Counted from the first letter of the stretch, positions 53,181-62,472 are shown. The stretch: 64,000 nucleotides of DNA from RUG14121 sp964533935 (GCA_964533935.1 CAZHOG010000006.1:12693-76692), one strand, 5' to 3'. The notes: generated by a model from the letters alone, not told the origin. Numbers and translations: made by a program.

Positions 53181-55232
53181 TTATTTTTCTTTTTTAAACA
53201 AGTTTTCAATAATGTCTATAGCACCATCTATACCAACTTTTGAAGTATCAATACATAGGTCATAGTTTTTCTTATCTCCCCATTTTTGAGAAGTGAATTT
53301 TTCATAATAATCTGATCTTTGCTTATTTATTTTATTAATTTTTTTAATTGCTTCTTTTTCTGATAAATTATCAAATTCAACTTTCCTGTTAATCTTAAAT
53401 TTATCATCACTAGAATAAATAAATACATTTATAACATGTTTTCTTGATTTAAGAATAAAATCAGAACATCTTCCAATAATAATACTATCTTCTCTTTGTG
53501 CTATATCTTCTATAATTCTAGCTTGTTTTAAAAATAAATTATCTTCGGCACTAATAGGATTATTTGAACCATCTTTAAATACATAATTTGTTGCAAAACT
53601 GTACCAAAAATTAGATTTTTGCTTTTCATCTATGCTTTCTAATGTTGTTATATCTATATTATAGTCTTTAGCGACTTCTTTTAATAGTTCATCATCATAA
53701 CATTTGATTCCTATTCTTTTTGCTAATTGTTCTCCAATATATTTACCGCCAGAGCCATATTCTCTACCAATAGTAATTGTGCATTTATCATTTTTATTTT
53801 CAATTGAATTAACAGTAGCTGATTTAGTAATCAATTTCTTAATTTTTAAGCATTCAATGCTAACAAGAATTATTGTAACAATTACTGAACCTATATCTGC
53901 AATTGGTCCTGCCCAAAGCATTGCCTTTAAAGCTTGAATACTGTCTCCATTATGATTAAATGTAATTAAACCTAATAATAATACTCCTGGAACCAATAAA
54001 ATAACATCTCTCATTAAAGATAAGATCATTGCTTTATATGGTTTATCAATTGATTGTAAAAATATACAACTTGATTTTTGAATACAACAAAATAACATGC
54101 CTCCTAAGTATATTTGAAATGATAATATTGCAAATTCTTGATAAAAATCTTTATGAATTGCATTTCCGCCAAACATTTCAATTATTATATCTGGAGTAAA
54201 TTCAAATAATATTGTCGCTATTAAACCAATAATAATATTTGATATAAAAATATATTTATAAGTTTTTAAAACTCTTTTATATTTTTTTGCACCATAATTA
54301 TAGCCAATAATTGGTTGGCCTCCAACTGCAACTCCTAAACTAAACGCTAAAATAATTGCAAATACTTTAAATACTATTCCAAGAGCACCTCCGGCATCAG
54401 TGGCATACTCCCCACCAATATTTCCAACAACATTATTGGCAACTATAGTAATTATTGCAATTGAAACTTGTGTTATAAAACTAGAAATACCTAATTGTAA
54501 TAGTTTTCCTAAAACTTTATTATCAATTTTAAATTTATCTTTAGTTAATTTAATAAGTTTTGGCTTTCTAAAATAAATTCCAGCAATTATTGCTGATACT
54601 ATTTGTCCAATAATTGTTGCAACAGCTGCGCCAGTAACTCCCATATCAAATGCAAAAATAAATATTGGGTCTAAAATAATATTGATAATTGCTCCAATTA
54701 AAGTAGAAATCATTGAATATTTAGGAGATCCACTTGCTCTTATTACTGAAGCCATCGCAGATGCAAACATGTAGAATGGTATACCAATTAAAATAATATT
54801 ATAATAAATACTAGTGAAATTTTGGCATTCTTCACTATAGCCATTAACGCCTAAAATATTAAATAAATGCCCTTTAAATACAAATCCTAAGCACACTAAA
54901 ACTATACTAGTAATAATGATACTTACAATTGCATTTCCAACAGCTTTATCACTTTTTTCTTTATCTTTCGTACCCATTGAAATACTATATAATGCTGCAC
55001 AACCATCACCAATTAATTGGGCAACTGCAAGTGCTACTACAGTAATTGGAAAAACTAATGTTGTAGCCATAATTCCAGAAGTACCAGCACTACTATTGCC
55101 AATAAATATTTGATCAACAATATTATATAATGCACTAACTAACATTGCTAAAATACATGGTATAGAAAATTTTGCTAATAGTTTACCTACTGGTGTTGAA
55201 GTTAAATAATAACTTTCATTTTCATCGTTCAT
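53181..55232 (-). CDS. MATE-family efflux transporter fused to cytidylate-kinase-like domain
   Basis: A 683-residue fusion. Residues about 1-460 are a MATE transporter with twelve helices (start STPVGKLLAKFSIPCILAMLV, then GDGCAALYSISMG, GASGSP-type ASGSPKYSMIS, and GGQPIIGYNYGAKKYKR). Residues 484-683 are a cytidylate-kinase-like P-loop domain of the family PF13189 type: TITIGREYGSGGKYIGEQLA, YDDELLKEVA, IIIGRCSDFIL, and a C-terminal YDLCIDTSKVG. The frame is unbroken and codon use is even across the joint. MATE pumps export cations or drugs; the kinase-like part may sense or modify nucleotides. Start follows AAAGGAGG. Confidence 0.9.
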   Translation of the reverse strand: MNDENESYYLTSTPVGKLLAKFSIPCILAMLVSALYNIVDQIFIGNSSAGTSGIMATTLVFPITVVALAVAQLIGDGCAALYSISMGTKDKEKSDKAVGNAIVSIIITSIVLVCLGFVFKGHLFNILGVNGYSEECQNFTSIYYNIILIGIPFYMFASAMASVIRASGSPKYSMISTLIGAIINIILDPIFIFAFDMGVTGAAVATIIGQIVSAIIAGIYFRKPKLIKLTKDKFKIDNKVLGKLLQLGISSFITQVSIAIITIVANNVVGNIGGEYATDAGGALGIVFKVFAIILAFSLGVAVGGQPIIGYNYGAKKYKRVLKTYKYIFISNIIIGLIATILFEFTPDIIIEMFGGNAIHKDFYQEFAILSFQIYLGGMLFCCIQKSSCIFLQSIDKPYKAMILSLMRDVILLVPGVLLLGLITFNHNGDSIQALKAMLWAGPIADIGSVIVTIILVSIECLKIKKLITKSATVNSIENKNDKCTITIGREYGSGGKYIGEQLAKRIGIKCYDDELLKEVAKDYNIDITTLESIDEKQKSNFWYSFATNYVFKDGSNNPISAEDNLFLKQARIIEDIAQREDSIIIGRCSDFILKSRKHVINVFIYSSDDKFKINRKVEFDNLSEKEAIKKINKINKQRSDYYEKFTSQKWGDKKNYDLCIDTSKVGIDGAIDIIENLFKKEK

Positions 55233-55251
55233 TCTTATTCCTCCTTTTTAA

Positions 55252-55292
55252 CAACAAAAAAATAGCATAGAATTCGAGCATTCTACGCTATT
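55252..55292 (-). terminator. Terminator after tetR
   Basis: Thirteen-position hairpin (AATAGC and TAGAAT arms with one A/C mismatch) followed by a seven-T run on the minus strand. Confidence 0.85.
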
Positions 55293-55356
55293 TCAAGCTG
55301 TTTTCACGACTTATTAAGTATAACACAAATTATTTTTTCGTGTAAGAAAAAATAAT

Positions 55357-55956
55357 TTATTTTAATAAATTTATTACTATTTTAATAACTTCTTTTTTCA
55401 TAATTTCATAGTCTAAATCATTATGTTTATGATAAACAACTTCATGACAATAATTATCAATAAGACCCATAACAATATGAATCTTCTCAAAAAGATTGTT
55501 TACAGTAAAACCATTATTTATTAATAAATCAACAATTTTTTTTGTCATTTTAATTTCTTCTTGATTAAATATTTCTCCGACTTCAAAATCCAAATGTCTC
55601 ATGGCCATTAGTTCTTCATGGGCACTTTTTTCCATAGTATGAGTATTAATAAAACTATCTATCATTTTATTTAAAATGCTTTCTAAATTATTTGAATTAA
55701 CTTTCTTATTATCTAATATATCAATCATTGGAAACATTATTTTATTTGAATAATCTTTTACACCTTCAATAAATATATCTCTTTTATCATTAAAATATTG
55801 ATAAATTATTCCTGTAGATACATTTGAATATTCTGCAATATCAATGCAAGATACGTTGTGATATCCTTTATTACACATCAATTCAAAACCTTTTTCAATT
55901 ATTCTATTCTTTTTCTCTATTGATGACTTTCTAATTGGCTCTCTAATTTCACTCAT
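55357..55956 (-). CDS. TetR-family transcriptional regulator
   Basis: A 199-residue regulator. The N-terminal TetR HTH is clear: IIEKGFELMCNKGYHNVSCIDI and AEYSNVSTGIIYQYFNDKRDIF. The C-terminal domain (about 70-199) is helical and specific to its ligand. It is the last gene of the ABC-CDF-gpmA series, 11 bases after the gpmA stop. It may repress that set through the palindrome at 60766-60783 (inference), or the MATE gene downstream. Confidence 0.88.
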   Translation of the reverse strand: MSEIREPIRKSSIEKKNRIIEKGFELMCNKGYHNVSCIDIAEYSNVSTGIIYQYFNDKRDIFIEGVKDYSNKIMFPMIDILDNKKVNSNNLESILNKMIDSFINTHTMEKSAHEELMAMRHLDFEVGEIFNQEEIKMTKKIVDLLINNGFTVNNLFEKIHIVMGLIDNYCHEVVYHKHNDLDYEIMKKEVIKIVINLLK

Positions 55957-55967
55957 AATTACACCTC

Positions 55968-56657
55968 TTACTTTAAATAATAATGTTTAATTGGAATTAG
56001 ATTATCAGATAATTCATAACATATTGGATTGCCAGTTTCTATTTCTAAGTTAATTACTTCTTCATCTGTCATTTTATCCAAATATTTTATTAATCCTCTT
56101 AAGCTATTTCCATGAGCAACTATTATTACTTTCTTATTATTTAATAATTCTTTTTTTATATTACTATTCCAATATTCAATCACTCTTTTAATTGTATCAT
56201 TTAAATTTTCAGTTTTAGGTAATTCATCTTTATTTAAATTACTGTATTTCGGATCATTTCCTGGATATCTAGAATCATTGCAATCCAATTCTGGTGGTCT
56301 AACATTTGTACTTCTTCTCCAAATCTTAACTTGCTCATCACCAAATTTAATTCGTGTTTCATTTTTATTTAATCCTTGCAATGCACCATAATGTCTTTCA
56401 TTTAATTTATATGAATAATATATAGGTATATTTATTTCATTTAATTCTTTTAAAATATAATTCAACGTATCATTTGCTCTTTTTAAAACGGAAGTAAAAG
56501 CAATATCAAAAGTAAATCCTTTATCTTTTAATACTCTTCCTGCTTCAATAGCTTCTTTGATACCTTTTTCAGATAATTCTACATCAGTCCAACCAGTAAA
56601 TCTATTTTCTAAATTCCATATACTTTGACCATGTCTAACCAAAACTAATTTAATCAT
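55968..56657 (-). CDS. gpmA: 2,3-bisphosphoglycerate-dependent phosphoglycerate mutase
   Basis: A 229-residue glycolytic mutase interconverting 3- and 2-phosphoglycerate. The phosphohistidine motif [18 protein letters not shown], the [11 protein letters not shown] loop and the second catalytic His in [12 protein letters not shown] are present; length is normal. Being placed in a transport operon is unusual for a glycolytic gene. ATG follows AAAAGGAG. Confidence 0.95.
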   Translation of the reverse strand: MIKLVLVRHGQSIWNLENRFTGWTDVELSEKGIKEAIEAGRVLKDKGFTFDIAFTSVLKRANDTLNYILKELNEINIPIYYSYKLNERHYGALQGLNKNETRIKFGDEQVKIWRRSTNVRPPELDCNDSRYPGNDPKYSNLNKDELPKTENLNDTIKRVIEYWNSNIKKELLNNKKVIIVAHGNSLRGLIKYLDKMTDEEVINLEIETGNPICYELSDNLIPIKHYYLK

Positions 56658-56702
56658 TTTTCTATCTCCTTTTGAAAAATATTTATAATAAAAATAACAT
56701 TA

Positions 56703-57662
56703 TTAATGATGATGATGAGTTTCAACTTTCATTTCTGTCTTACATATTTTATTGAAGCATTTAGAATTCTCACTATCTATTTCTATAGTTGAATGATTTA
56801 TTCCATGTTCTTTTAATTCATCTCTTACTTGTGTTTTAACTATTTCAAAATTATCAGTAGATGTTACAACATGCAATGTAGCAAAATTTGAAATACCATC
56901 CATACTCCAAACATGAATATGATGAATATCTTTTACACCTTTTATTTCCATTAAATGTTTTTTTAAATCTTTTATGGAAATAATAGCCGGAGTCTTTTCT
57001 AAAAAAACATCAAAAATACTTATCATGTTTTTTATTGCATTTACTAATATAAATATTGCTACTCCGATTGACATTAATGAATCAATAATTGATATATCTG
57101 TAAAGCGCATTAATATTGCACCAATAAACACTACAACCCATCCAAGAACATCTTCAAGCATATGCAAATTGACTGCTTTTTGATTTAATGAGTCGCCTTC
57201 TTTTGTGAAAAATGTTGCTAAAGAATTTATAATGATTCCAAATATGGCAAATATAATCATACCATTATAATTTATATTTACAGGTGTTATTATTCTAACA
57301 ACGGCATTATAAATAACAATAATCGAACCCATTATAAGTATAGAAGTAGTAATTAATGAGCCAAGAATTGAATATCTTCCATATCCATAAGTATATTTAT
57401 TATTTGGTTTTTTCTTACTTATTTTTTCTAATATAAATGAAATACCTATACTTATAGCATCTCCAAAATCATGAATTGAATCACTTATAATAGCAATACT
57501 TCCCGTAAATATACCACCTATTAATTCTATTAACGAAAATGATATATTAAGAAAAAAAGCTATTAATATATTTTTTCTGTTTTCATATTTAATCCTTTCT
57601 ATTACTTTAAACATTATACCACTTGATAATGTATTTGTACTGAATATATTTTTATTATTCAT
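56703..57662 (-). CDS. Cation diffusion facilitator (zinc/cation efflux)
   Basis: A 319-residue CDF transporter (CzcD/ZitB type). Six helices; the metal site is in SDSIHDFGDAIS (D..HD..D) on helix 2 and HMLEDVLGW on helix 5. The C-terminal cytoplasmic domain has HHIHVWSMDGISNFATLHVV, and the tail ends in ETHHHH, a likely metal-binding end. It overlaps the permease stop by 8 bases. Zn, Mn or Fe cannot be told apart by eye. Confidence 0.92.
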   Translation of the reverse strand: MNNKNIFSTNTLSSGIMFKVIERIKYENRKNILIAFFLNISFSLIELIGGIFTGSIAIISDSIHDFGDAISIGISFILEKISKKKPNNKYTYGYGRYSILGSLITTSILIMGSIIVIYNAVVRIITPVNINYNGMIIFAIFGIIINSLATFFTKEGDSLNQKAVNLHMLEDVLGWVVVFIGAILMRFTDISIIDSLMSIGVAIFILVNAIKNMISIFDVFLEKTPAIISIKDLKKHLMEIKGVKDIHHIHVWSMDGISNFATLHVVTSTDNFEIVKTQVRDELKEHGINHSTIEIDSENSKCFNKICKTEMKVETHHHH

Positions 57663-60027
57663 TTCCTTTTAAACTGCTAACCATATCAATACTATTAACT
57701 TTTTTTGCTAAAAATTTATTAACAATAAATGAAACTAATAATGTTCCAAAACAAGCAATTATATATGATGATATGTTTACATGTGCTGAAAAATCATAAG
57801 AATCTCCCAAGGCTGAAATAAATATAAAATTAGTCATTTGATATCCTAATGGTAATCCAATAATTATTGCTATTATTGTTAGCCACGTATTTTGTTTAAC
57901 AAAAATATTCTTTATTTGTTTATCCTTAAATCCTAAAACTTTTAATGTTGCAAATTGATATTGTTTTTCAGAAAATGACATTATTCCTAAATTATAAATA
58001 ATTACTCTTCCAAGTGTTGCAGAAACAATTACTAATAATACAATCATCATTTTCATAGTATCTAACATGTTTTCCATTCCACCTTTAAGTGAATCAATAC
58101 TTTGAATAGTTGATACTCCATTTAATTCTTTAGTGCTACTTAAGTCATTATTTGTGTATATAGTATCAGATTTATAAGTTAATCCAAGAGATTCATAGAA
58201 ATCTCTAGTCATAGTTAATTGTTGATTTTGTGGATCCCTATTTAACCCAATAATTTTCACATCATAATATTTACTATCTCCAAATATATGAAATGATATT
58301 TTATCACCAATTTCTAAATCCAATTTATCTGCTAGTTTTTCGGTAATATATATTCCATTATTCTTTAAATTTATAAATTTTTTATTATGATCTGTATATC
58401 TTAAAAATCCTGAAGCATCACTTATAGTTAAAGAATTAGTCTCCTTTGTATCTCCTATCTTTATTTCAACGCCTAAAGTTTCACTTGTTTTATTCCCATA
58501 AATATTTATTAGATTTTCAAAATCATTTTTATTATAATCTGTTTCTAAGGTTAATTTATATTCAAAATTACTTAATTTATCATATTGCCAATCCAAATAT
58601 GAATTCATTGTATTTAACATTCCAAATGCACAAACAAGTAACATACATGAACCCATAATTCCTACAATAGCCATGATGCTTCTACTTTTATTTCTCATAA
58701 TATCTCTTAAATTCCATTTGGTTGACATCGAAGAATTTTTAAATATTCCTTTAGTAGTAATTTTGAATTTCGTTTTTTTTACCTTTGGAATTTGTAATCT
58801 CAATGATTCACTAGCTGGTTCTTTTAAAATTTTTTTACAAGAAAGATAAGTAATTAATGTCACTAATATAATAACTGCTATCGATAATATATATACTACT
58901 GGTAAAATTACTATTGTTAAATGAGGAACTTCAAAAAAAGTTTTTTGCATCGACAAGAAAAAATTTCCAAGTGTAAAAGCTCCTAAAACTATACCCAAAA
59001 ATGATGCCACCATACTTATATAAAATCCATAGCTTATATAATGAAAAGTAATCTTTCTATCTTTAAATCCTAATGCTTTTAAGGTCCCTATTTGTGTTCT
59101 TTGTTTTTTTACAAATCTATTCATAGTGGTAATTACTGATAAAAGAGCAATAAATAAAAATAATAAGGTAAATACACCAGAATAAGTATTTCCTTCTTCT
59201 ATTTCACTATTATATGACTCATATGACGCAGATGACTCCCTATCTGTAACCGCAATTGCTGAAGTAATATTATTTTCTATGAGTGTTTTTGTATCATCAA
59301 TTTTAGTTACATCATTAACATCTACTATTATTTGACTAAAAACATAATAGTCACTAATATCAAAATTTTTTATAGAAGTTTTAATCAAATCAATATCTTT
59401 AATTCCAGTATTTTCAATTAATTCATCATAAATATATTCAATAGGAAATTCATTAATTGATAGATATATATATCCAAAATCTTTATGATCTGAAAAAATA
59501 GTAGTTTCATCTTTGATGGTATAAACATGATCATGGGTATTAATCAATCCAACTATTTCTTCGGTCACTTTATATTTTTGATAGGTAAATGTAATTGTAT
59601 CACCGACTTTTAAGCCTAAATTTTTAGCTAGATAACTATCTAACCATACACCCTTTTTATCTTTATCAAATTTTGTTCCCTCTACAATATTCATTTTAGA
59701 TATTTCATTTGATTCAATAAAATTAGCTTGTAATGTAACATCATTATAATTATCTAAAGTTGTTGTTATTTGTAATATCCTTTCTGCATTTACGACATTA
59801 TTTATTTTCTTTGCATTACTTAAATCATTAGCTGTAAAATTTTCTCCTGATAACCATAAATCTTCTAAATTGTTTTTTTTATAATAATCATCGCCAGATT
59901 TCTTCATTCCATCCATATATGAATGGATTCCTGAGAAAACAAATACTCCTAAAAAAACCATTAAGAATATAGTTATAAACTGAGAACTATTTTGTTTTAT
60001 ATCTCTAAATAACTTTTTTCTTAACAT
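57655..60027 (-). CDS. FtsX-domain ABC transporter permease
   Basis: A 790-residue permease with two FtsX domains. An N-terminal helix (about 17-36), a large outside domain (about 45-255), three helices (about 265-395), a linker, another helix near 450, a second outside domain and three C-terminal helices. Such long permeases with GTLKALGFKDRKITFHYISYG and ATLKVLGFKDKQIKNIFVKQ segments belong to the MacB/BceB-like superfamily. The ATG at 60027 is preferred to 60048, because the latter lies in the AGGAGG ribosome site. Function: lipoprotein, peptide or cell-wall hydrolase control. Confidence 0.87.
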   Translation of the reverse strand: MLRKKLFRDIKQNSSQFITIFLMVFLGVFVFSGIHSYMDGMKKSGDDYYKKNNLEDLWLSGENFTANDLSNAKKINNVVNAERILQITTTLDNYNDVTLQANFIESNEISKMNIVEGTKFDKDKKGVWLDSYLAKNLGLKVGDTITFTYQKYKVTEEIVGLINTHDHVYTIKDETTIFSDHKDFGYIYLSINEFPIEYIYDELIENTGIKDIDLIKTSIKNFDISDYYVFSQIIVDVNDVTKIDDTKTLIENNITSAIAVTDRESSASYESYNSEIEEGNTYSGVFTLLFLFIALLSVITTMNRFVKKQRTQIGTLKALGFKDRKITFHYISYGFYISMVASFLGIVLGAFTLGNFFLSMQKTFFEVPHLTIVILPVVYILSIAVIILVTLITYLSCKKILKEPASESLRLQIPKVKKTKFKITTKGIFKNSSMSTKWNLRDIMRNKSRSIMAIVGIMGSCMLLVCAFGMLNTMNSYLDWQYDKLSNFEYKLTLETDYNKNDFENLINIYGNKTSETLGVEIKIGDTKETNSLTISDASGFLRYTDHNKKFINLKNNGIYITEKLADKLDLEIGDKISFHIFGDSKYYDVKIIGLNRDPQNQQLTMTRDFYESLGLTYKSDTIYTNNDLSSTKELNGVSTIQSIDSLKGGMENMLDTMKMMIVLLVIVSATLGRVIIYNLGIMSFSEKQYQFATLKVLGFKDKQIKNIFVKQNTWLTIIAIIIGLPLGYQMTNFIFISALGDSYDFSAHVNISSYIIACFGTLLVSFIVNKFLAKKVNSIDMVSSLKGNE

Positions 60028-60028
60028 A

Positions 60029-60742
60029 TTACCAAGATACCTCCTCAATTAACTTAGGAGTTTTATTTTCAACAATACTATCAACCTTACCATTTTTTAC
60101 ATTAATAACCATATCTGCTATTTCTGCTATCAAAGCATTATGGGTAACAACTACTACTGTATTTTCACCATTATTAGCATCACAACATTTTTTTAATAGT
60201 TTTAGTACTTCCACTCCCGTTTTAGAATCTAATGCACCAGTGGGTTCATCACATAATAATATTTTCGGTTTTTTAGCAATAGCACGTGCAATACTTACTC
60301 TTTGCTGTTCACCGCCACTCAATTGATTAGGAAATTTATTCATATGTTCATATAATCCAACATCTTTTAATATAAGTTTTGCACTTTTAGGATGTTTTAC
60401 AATATCTTTAACTATTTCCACATTTTCTAAAACAGTTAATGTCGGAAGAATATTATAAAACTGAAAAATAAAACCAATATTTTCTGCTCTATAATTAGTT
60501 ATTTCGTCTTTTGTATATTTTTCAATGTTTTCTCCATCAATTATGATATTACCACTAGTTGCCCAATCCATTCCACCAAGCAAATTCAATAAAGTTGATT
60601 TTCCTGCTCCTGATGGTCCCAATATTACAACAAATTCTCCTTTTGGAATGGAAAATGTCATTCCATCAAGTGCATTAAACTGCTTATCTCCAATATTATA
60701 TGTTTTTACAACATTTTTAAATTCAATAAATTTTTTTTTCAT
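60029..60742 (-). CDS. ABC transporter ATPase (MacB/LolD-like)
   Basis: A 237-residue ATPase partner of the FtsX-type permease. Walker A GPSGAGKST, the signature LSGGEQQRVSIARA, Walker B LLCDEPTGALD and the switch VVVTHNALIAE are intact. ATG 60742 follows GAAGGG; the longer frame to 60766 would run into the predicted operator. First gene of the operon. Confidence 0.93.
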   Translation of the reverse strand: MKKKFIEFKNVVKTYNIGDKQFNALDGMTFSIPKGEFVVILGPSGAGKSTLLNLLGGMDWATSGNIIIDGENIEKYTKDEITNYRAENIGFIFQFYNILPTLTVLENVEIVKDIVKHPKSAKLILKDVGLYEHMNKFPNQLSGGEQQRVSIARAIAKKPKILLCDEPTGALDSKTGVEVLKLLKKCCDANNGENTVVVVTHNALIAEIADMVINVKNGKVDSIVENKTPKLIEEVSW

Positions 60743-60765
60743 ATTTTTCCCTTCTAAATAAATCA

Positions 60766-60826
60766 TTTCATAATTATATGAAACTTATTTCATATTTAAT
60801 TATAATACTATTTATTTTAAAATCAA
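60766..60826 (-). promoter_or_regulatory. Promoter and palindromic operator of the ABC operon
   Basis: Minus strand: TTGATT (60826-60821), 16-base spacer, TATAAT (60804-60799). Just downstream lies a palindrome TTTCATA-ATTA-TATGAAA (60766-60783), with a third half-site TTTCATA at 60789-60795 over the start region. This layout fits repressor binding; TetR at 55357-55956 is the candidate (inference). Confidence 0.65.
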
Positions 60827-60878
60827 TACAAATATGAATTTTTTTTCACATTATTAGAATGTAACTTTATTTTTAAAT

Positions 60879-60910
60879 AAAAAAAAAACTAACTATTTCT
60901 AGTTAGTTAA
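60879..60910 (-). terminator. Terminator of tRNA-Ala
   Basis: Hairpin AACTAACTA/TAGTTAGTT with TTTC loop and long T-run on the minus strand. Confidence 0.85.
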
Positions 60911-60918
60911 TGTCAATT

Positions 60919-60995
60919 TGGTGGAGAATAGGAGATTCGAACTCCTGACCCCCACGGTGCAAGCGTGGTGCTCTAGCCAGCTGAGCTAATTCCCC
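60919..60995 (-). tRNA. tRNA-Ala (TGC)
   Basis: A 77-nt tRNA with encoded CCA. Acceptor GGGGAAT/ATTCTCC, D-arm AGCTCAGCTGGCTAGAGC, anticodon loop with TGC, T-arm GGAGTTCGAATCTCC. Reads GCN alanine codons. Confidence 0.96.
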
Positions 60996-61008
60996 AAACG
61001 ACAAGATT

Positions 61009-61037
61009 ATATTATCATATAGATTTTTAATAATCAA
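61009..61037 (-). promoter_or_regulatory. Probable promoter of tRNA-Ala
   Basis: TTGATT (61037-61032), 17-base spacer, TAATAT (61014-61009) on the minus strand, 13 bases before the tRNA. A TATAAT three bases further is an alternative -10. Confidence 0.6.
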
Positions 61038-61074
61038 GTATTTTTTCTATTTTTTTGTATTTTTTTAATAAATT

Positions 61075-61112
61075 AAAAGGATTAATTAGTTTTTACAGTA
61101 ATTAATCCTTTT
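61075..61112 (-). terminator. Terminator of rpoZ
   Basis: Fourteen-bp perfect inverted repeat AAAAGGATTAATTA/TAATTAATCCTTTT; the stop and last codons of rpoZ lie in it. Confidence 0.75.
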
Positions 61113-61282
61113 TCCAACTCTTCTAAAGCTCTTCCTAATTCTTTTTTATTTGAATATTCATTTTCTTTCATTTGAAAATGTTTATTCTCTAGCATTTGTT
61201 TACTTCTTTTTGAAGCAACATGAACTAGCATATATTTTGAATCAACTATGTTCAAAAGCTTATCAATTGATGGATATAACAT
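61082..61282 (-). CDS. rpoZ: RNA polymerase omega subunit
   Basis: A 66-residue omega subunit: MLYPSIDKLLNIVDSKYMLV, then HVASKRSKQM, matches the conserved core (P-S-I-D...L-V-x-x-A-S-K-R-A-R-x-L), followed by NKKELGRALEELEKG. It helps assemble beta' into RNA polymerase. ATG follows AAGGACGTG. The usual neighbour gmk is not beside it. Confidence 0.94.
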   Translation of the reverse strand: MLYPSIDKLLNIVDSKYMLVHVASKRSKQMLENKHFQMKENEYSNKKELGRALEELEKGLITVKTN

Positions 61283-61356
61283 TTTATCACGTCCTTACAA
61301 TAATATATTACTAAATAATCACTTCATTATTCAATATTTACACTATTTTTTGACGT

Positions 61357-61695
61357 TTATTTTACAATTTCACTATACACTTGATCAGTATCAGATTTAT
61401 AAGTCAATTTTATTTTTAAATTCTTATAACTATCATCATCCATTAAAAATCCTTTACTTATTAAATCATTTCCAGAAATATATACATTTTTTTCACTTTT
61501 AACTTGATCTAATATAGTATTAGCATATGACAAAGAAGCTTTTTTTATTAAATTATTATCTTCTATTTTTATCTCTTCCTCATTATTAATATCAGAAAAA
61601 GCATAAGACACTTTAACAATTGACACAAGTGCTATTAAACTTACAACACCTAAAACAATTAATAATTCAGGTATAGTATAACCTTTTTTATTCAT
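61357..61695 (-). CDS. Type IV pilin-like protein
   Basis: A 112-residue protein with a prepilin signal (KKGYTIPELLIVLGVVSLIAL; cut after Gly, Glu at +5) and a short head with LIKKASLSYANTILDQV and SGNDLISKGFLMDDD. The helix and head parallel the N-terminal pilin part of the 837-residue protein at 33127 (IKEAATKYTEDSN and DLIKQGYLEEKD). Likely a minor pilin of the same machine. ATG follows AAGAGGTAG. Confidence 0.8.
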   Translation of the reverse strand: MNKKGYTIPELLIVLGVVSLIALVSIVKVSYAFSDINNEEEIKIEDNNLIKKASLSYANTILDQVKSEKNVYISGNDLISKGFLMDDDSYKNLKIKLTYKSDTDQVYSEIVK

Positions 61696-61712
61696 GAAAA
61701 CTACCTCTTTTT

Positions 61713-61922
61713 TTACATATATTTTGTCATTTGTTTCATAACTTGATTAACTTGTTTTTGACTTGGTTTTCTACCCATGCTGCTCATCATTACTTCAATC
61801 ATTTTTTCATTGATTGGAGGATTTTTCTTTAAATATTTTTTAGTAACTGTTCTAGCAACAAAAAATCCAATTATTGCTCCTATAACTAATCCTAATAAAA
61901 TTAATAATATATCATGTAACAT
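61713..61922 (-). CDS. yneF: UPF0154 family membrane protein YneF
   Basis: A 69-residue single-pass protein: hydrophobic helix [21 protein letters not shown], then KKYLKKNPPINEKMIEVMMSSMG and RKPSQKQVNQVMKQM, the UPF0154 signature. Function unknown. It follows the sirA-like gene, the order seen in Bacillus. Confidence 0.93.
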   Translation of the reverse strand: MLHDILLILLGLVIGAIIGFFVARTVTKKYLKKNPPINEKMIEVMMSSMGRKPSQKQVNQVMKQMTKYM

Positions 61923-61976
61923 TTTTCATCTCTCCTATTCGTATATAAAATATTTTACTATGATTTAAAGAATTTC

Positions 61977-62393
61977 TCAAGAAATATATAAATTATCTAT
62001 CCAAAAATAATCTTTATTTTCAAAATCACAAGCAAAATAATTCTGATTTTTTAAATCTTTAAAAAATGAGGGCTTACACATATTTGTTTCTAATATTAAA
62101 TATGCTCTATTAATAATTAATTTACTTTCTTCATTAATATAATAATTATTTATCATATGAGTATTTTTATATTTTGTATAATAGTAACTATATTTATGAT
62201 TATTAAATATTTTTATATCAACAATTTTTTTATCAATCGTATGGGCAAGAGTTTCATATATTTTTATTGCATTATAAAATTCATCCTTAGTTAATTTTTT
62301 TATTGATTCCATTTGTCTAAAAATATCATAACTATCATTTTTATTTAATACAGCAAATTCATTATTAATATTAAATATATAAAATTTTCTCAT
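61977..62393 (-). CDS. sirA: SirA-like sporulation inhibitor of replication
   Basis: A 138-residue soluble protein I match to SirA on weak similarity plus place. SirA of Bacillus binds DnaA and stops new replication rounds in sporulating cells. Shared points: start MRKFYIFNINNEFAV, like the SirA N-terminus, and the end YFACDFENKDYFWIDNLY, like the Bacillus FLAFDFNSKRYGWLN. It sits directly before yneF, as sirA does. The middle is divergent and rich in Tyr and Asn, so the call needs a profile search. Confidence 0.6.
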   Translation of the reverse strand: MRKFYIFNINNEFAVLNKNDSYDIFRQMESIKKLTKDEFYNAIKIYETLAHTIDKKIVDIKIFNNHKYSYYYTKYKNTHMINNYYINEESKLIINRAYLILETNMCKPSFFKDLKNQNYFACDFENKDYFWIDNLYIS

Positions 62394-62442
62394 TATTTAT
62401 TCACCAATTTTATTTTATAATTAATAATATAAAAAAAATGTC

Positions 62443-62472
62443 AAAAAAATTCGTATTAAACGAATTTTTTAT
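62443..62472 (-). terminator. Terminator of the partial surface protein gene
   Basis: Eleven-bp inverted repeat AAAAAATTCGT/ACGAATTTTTT with a five-base loop, including the stop, then T-rich sequence on the minus strand. Confidence 0.83.

Noticed and set aside
56703..56720. C-terminal HHHH of the cation exporter as an engineered tag
   Set aside because: Histidine-rich ends are natural in this family and the context is native chromosome with no vector sequence.
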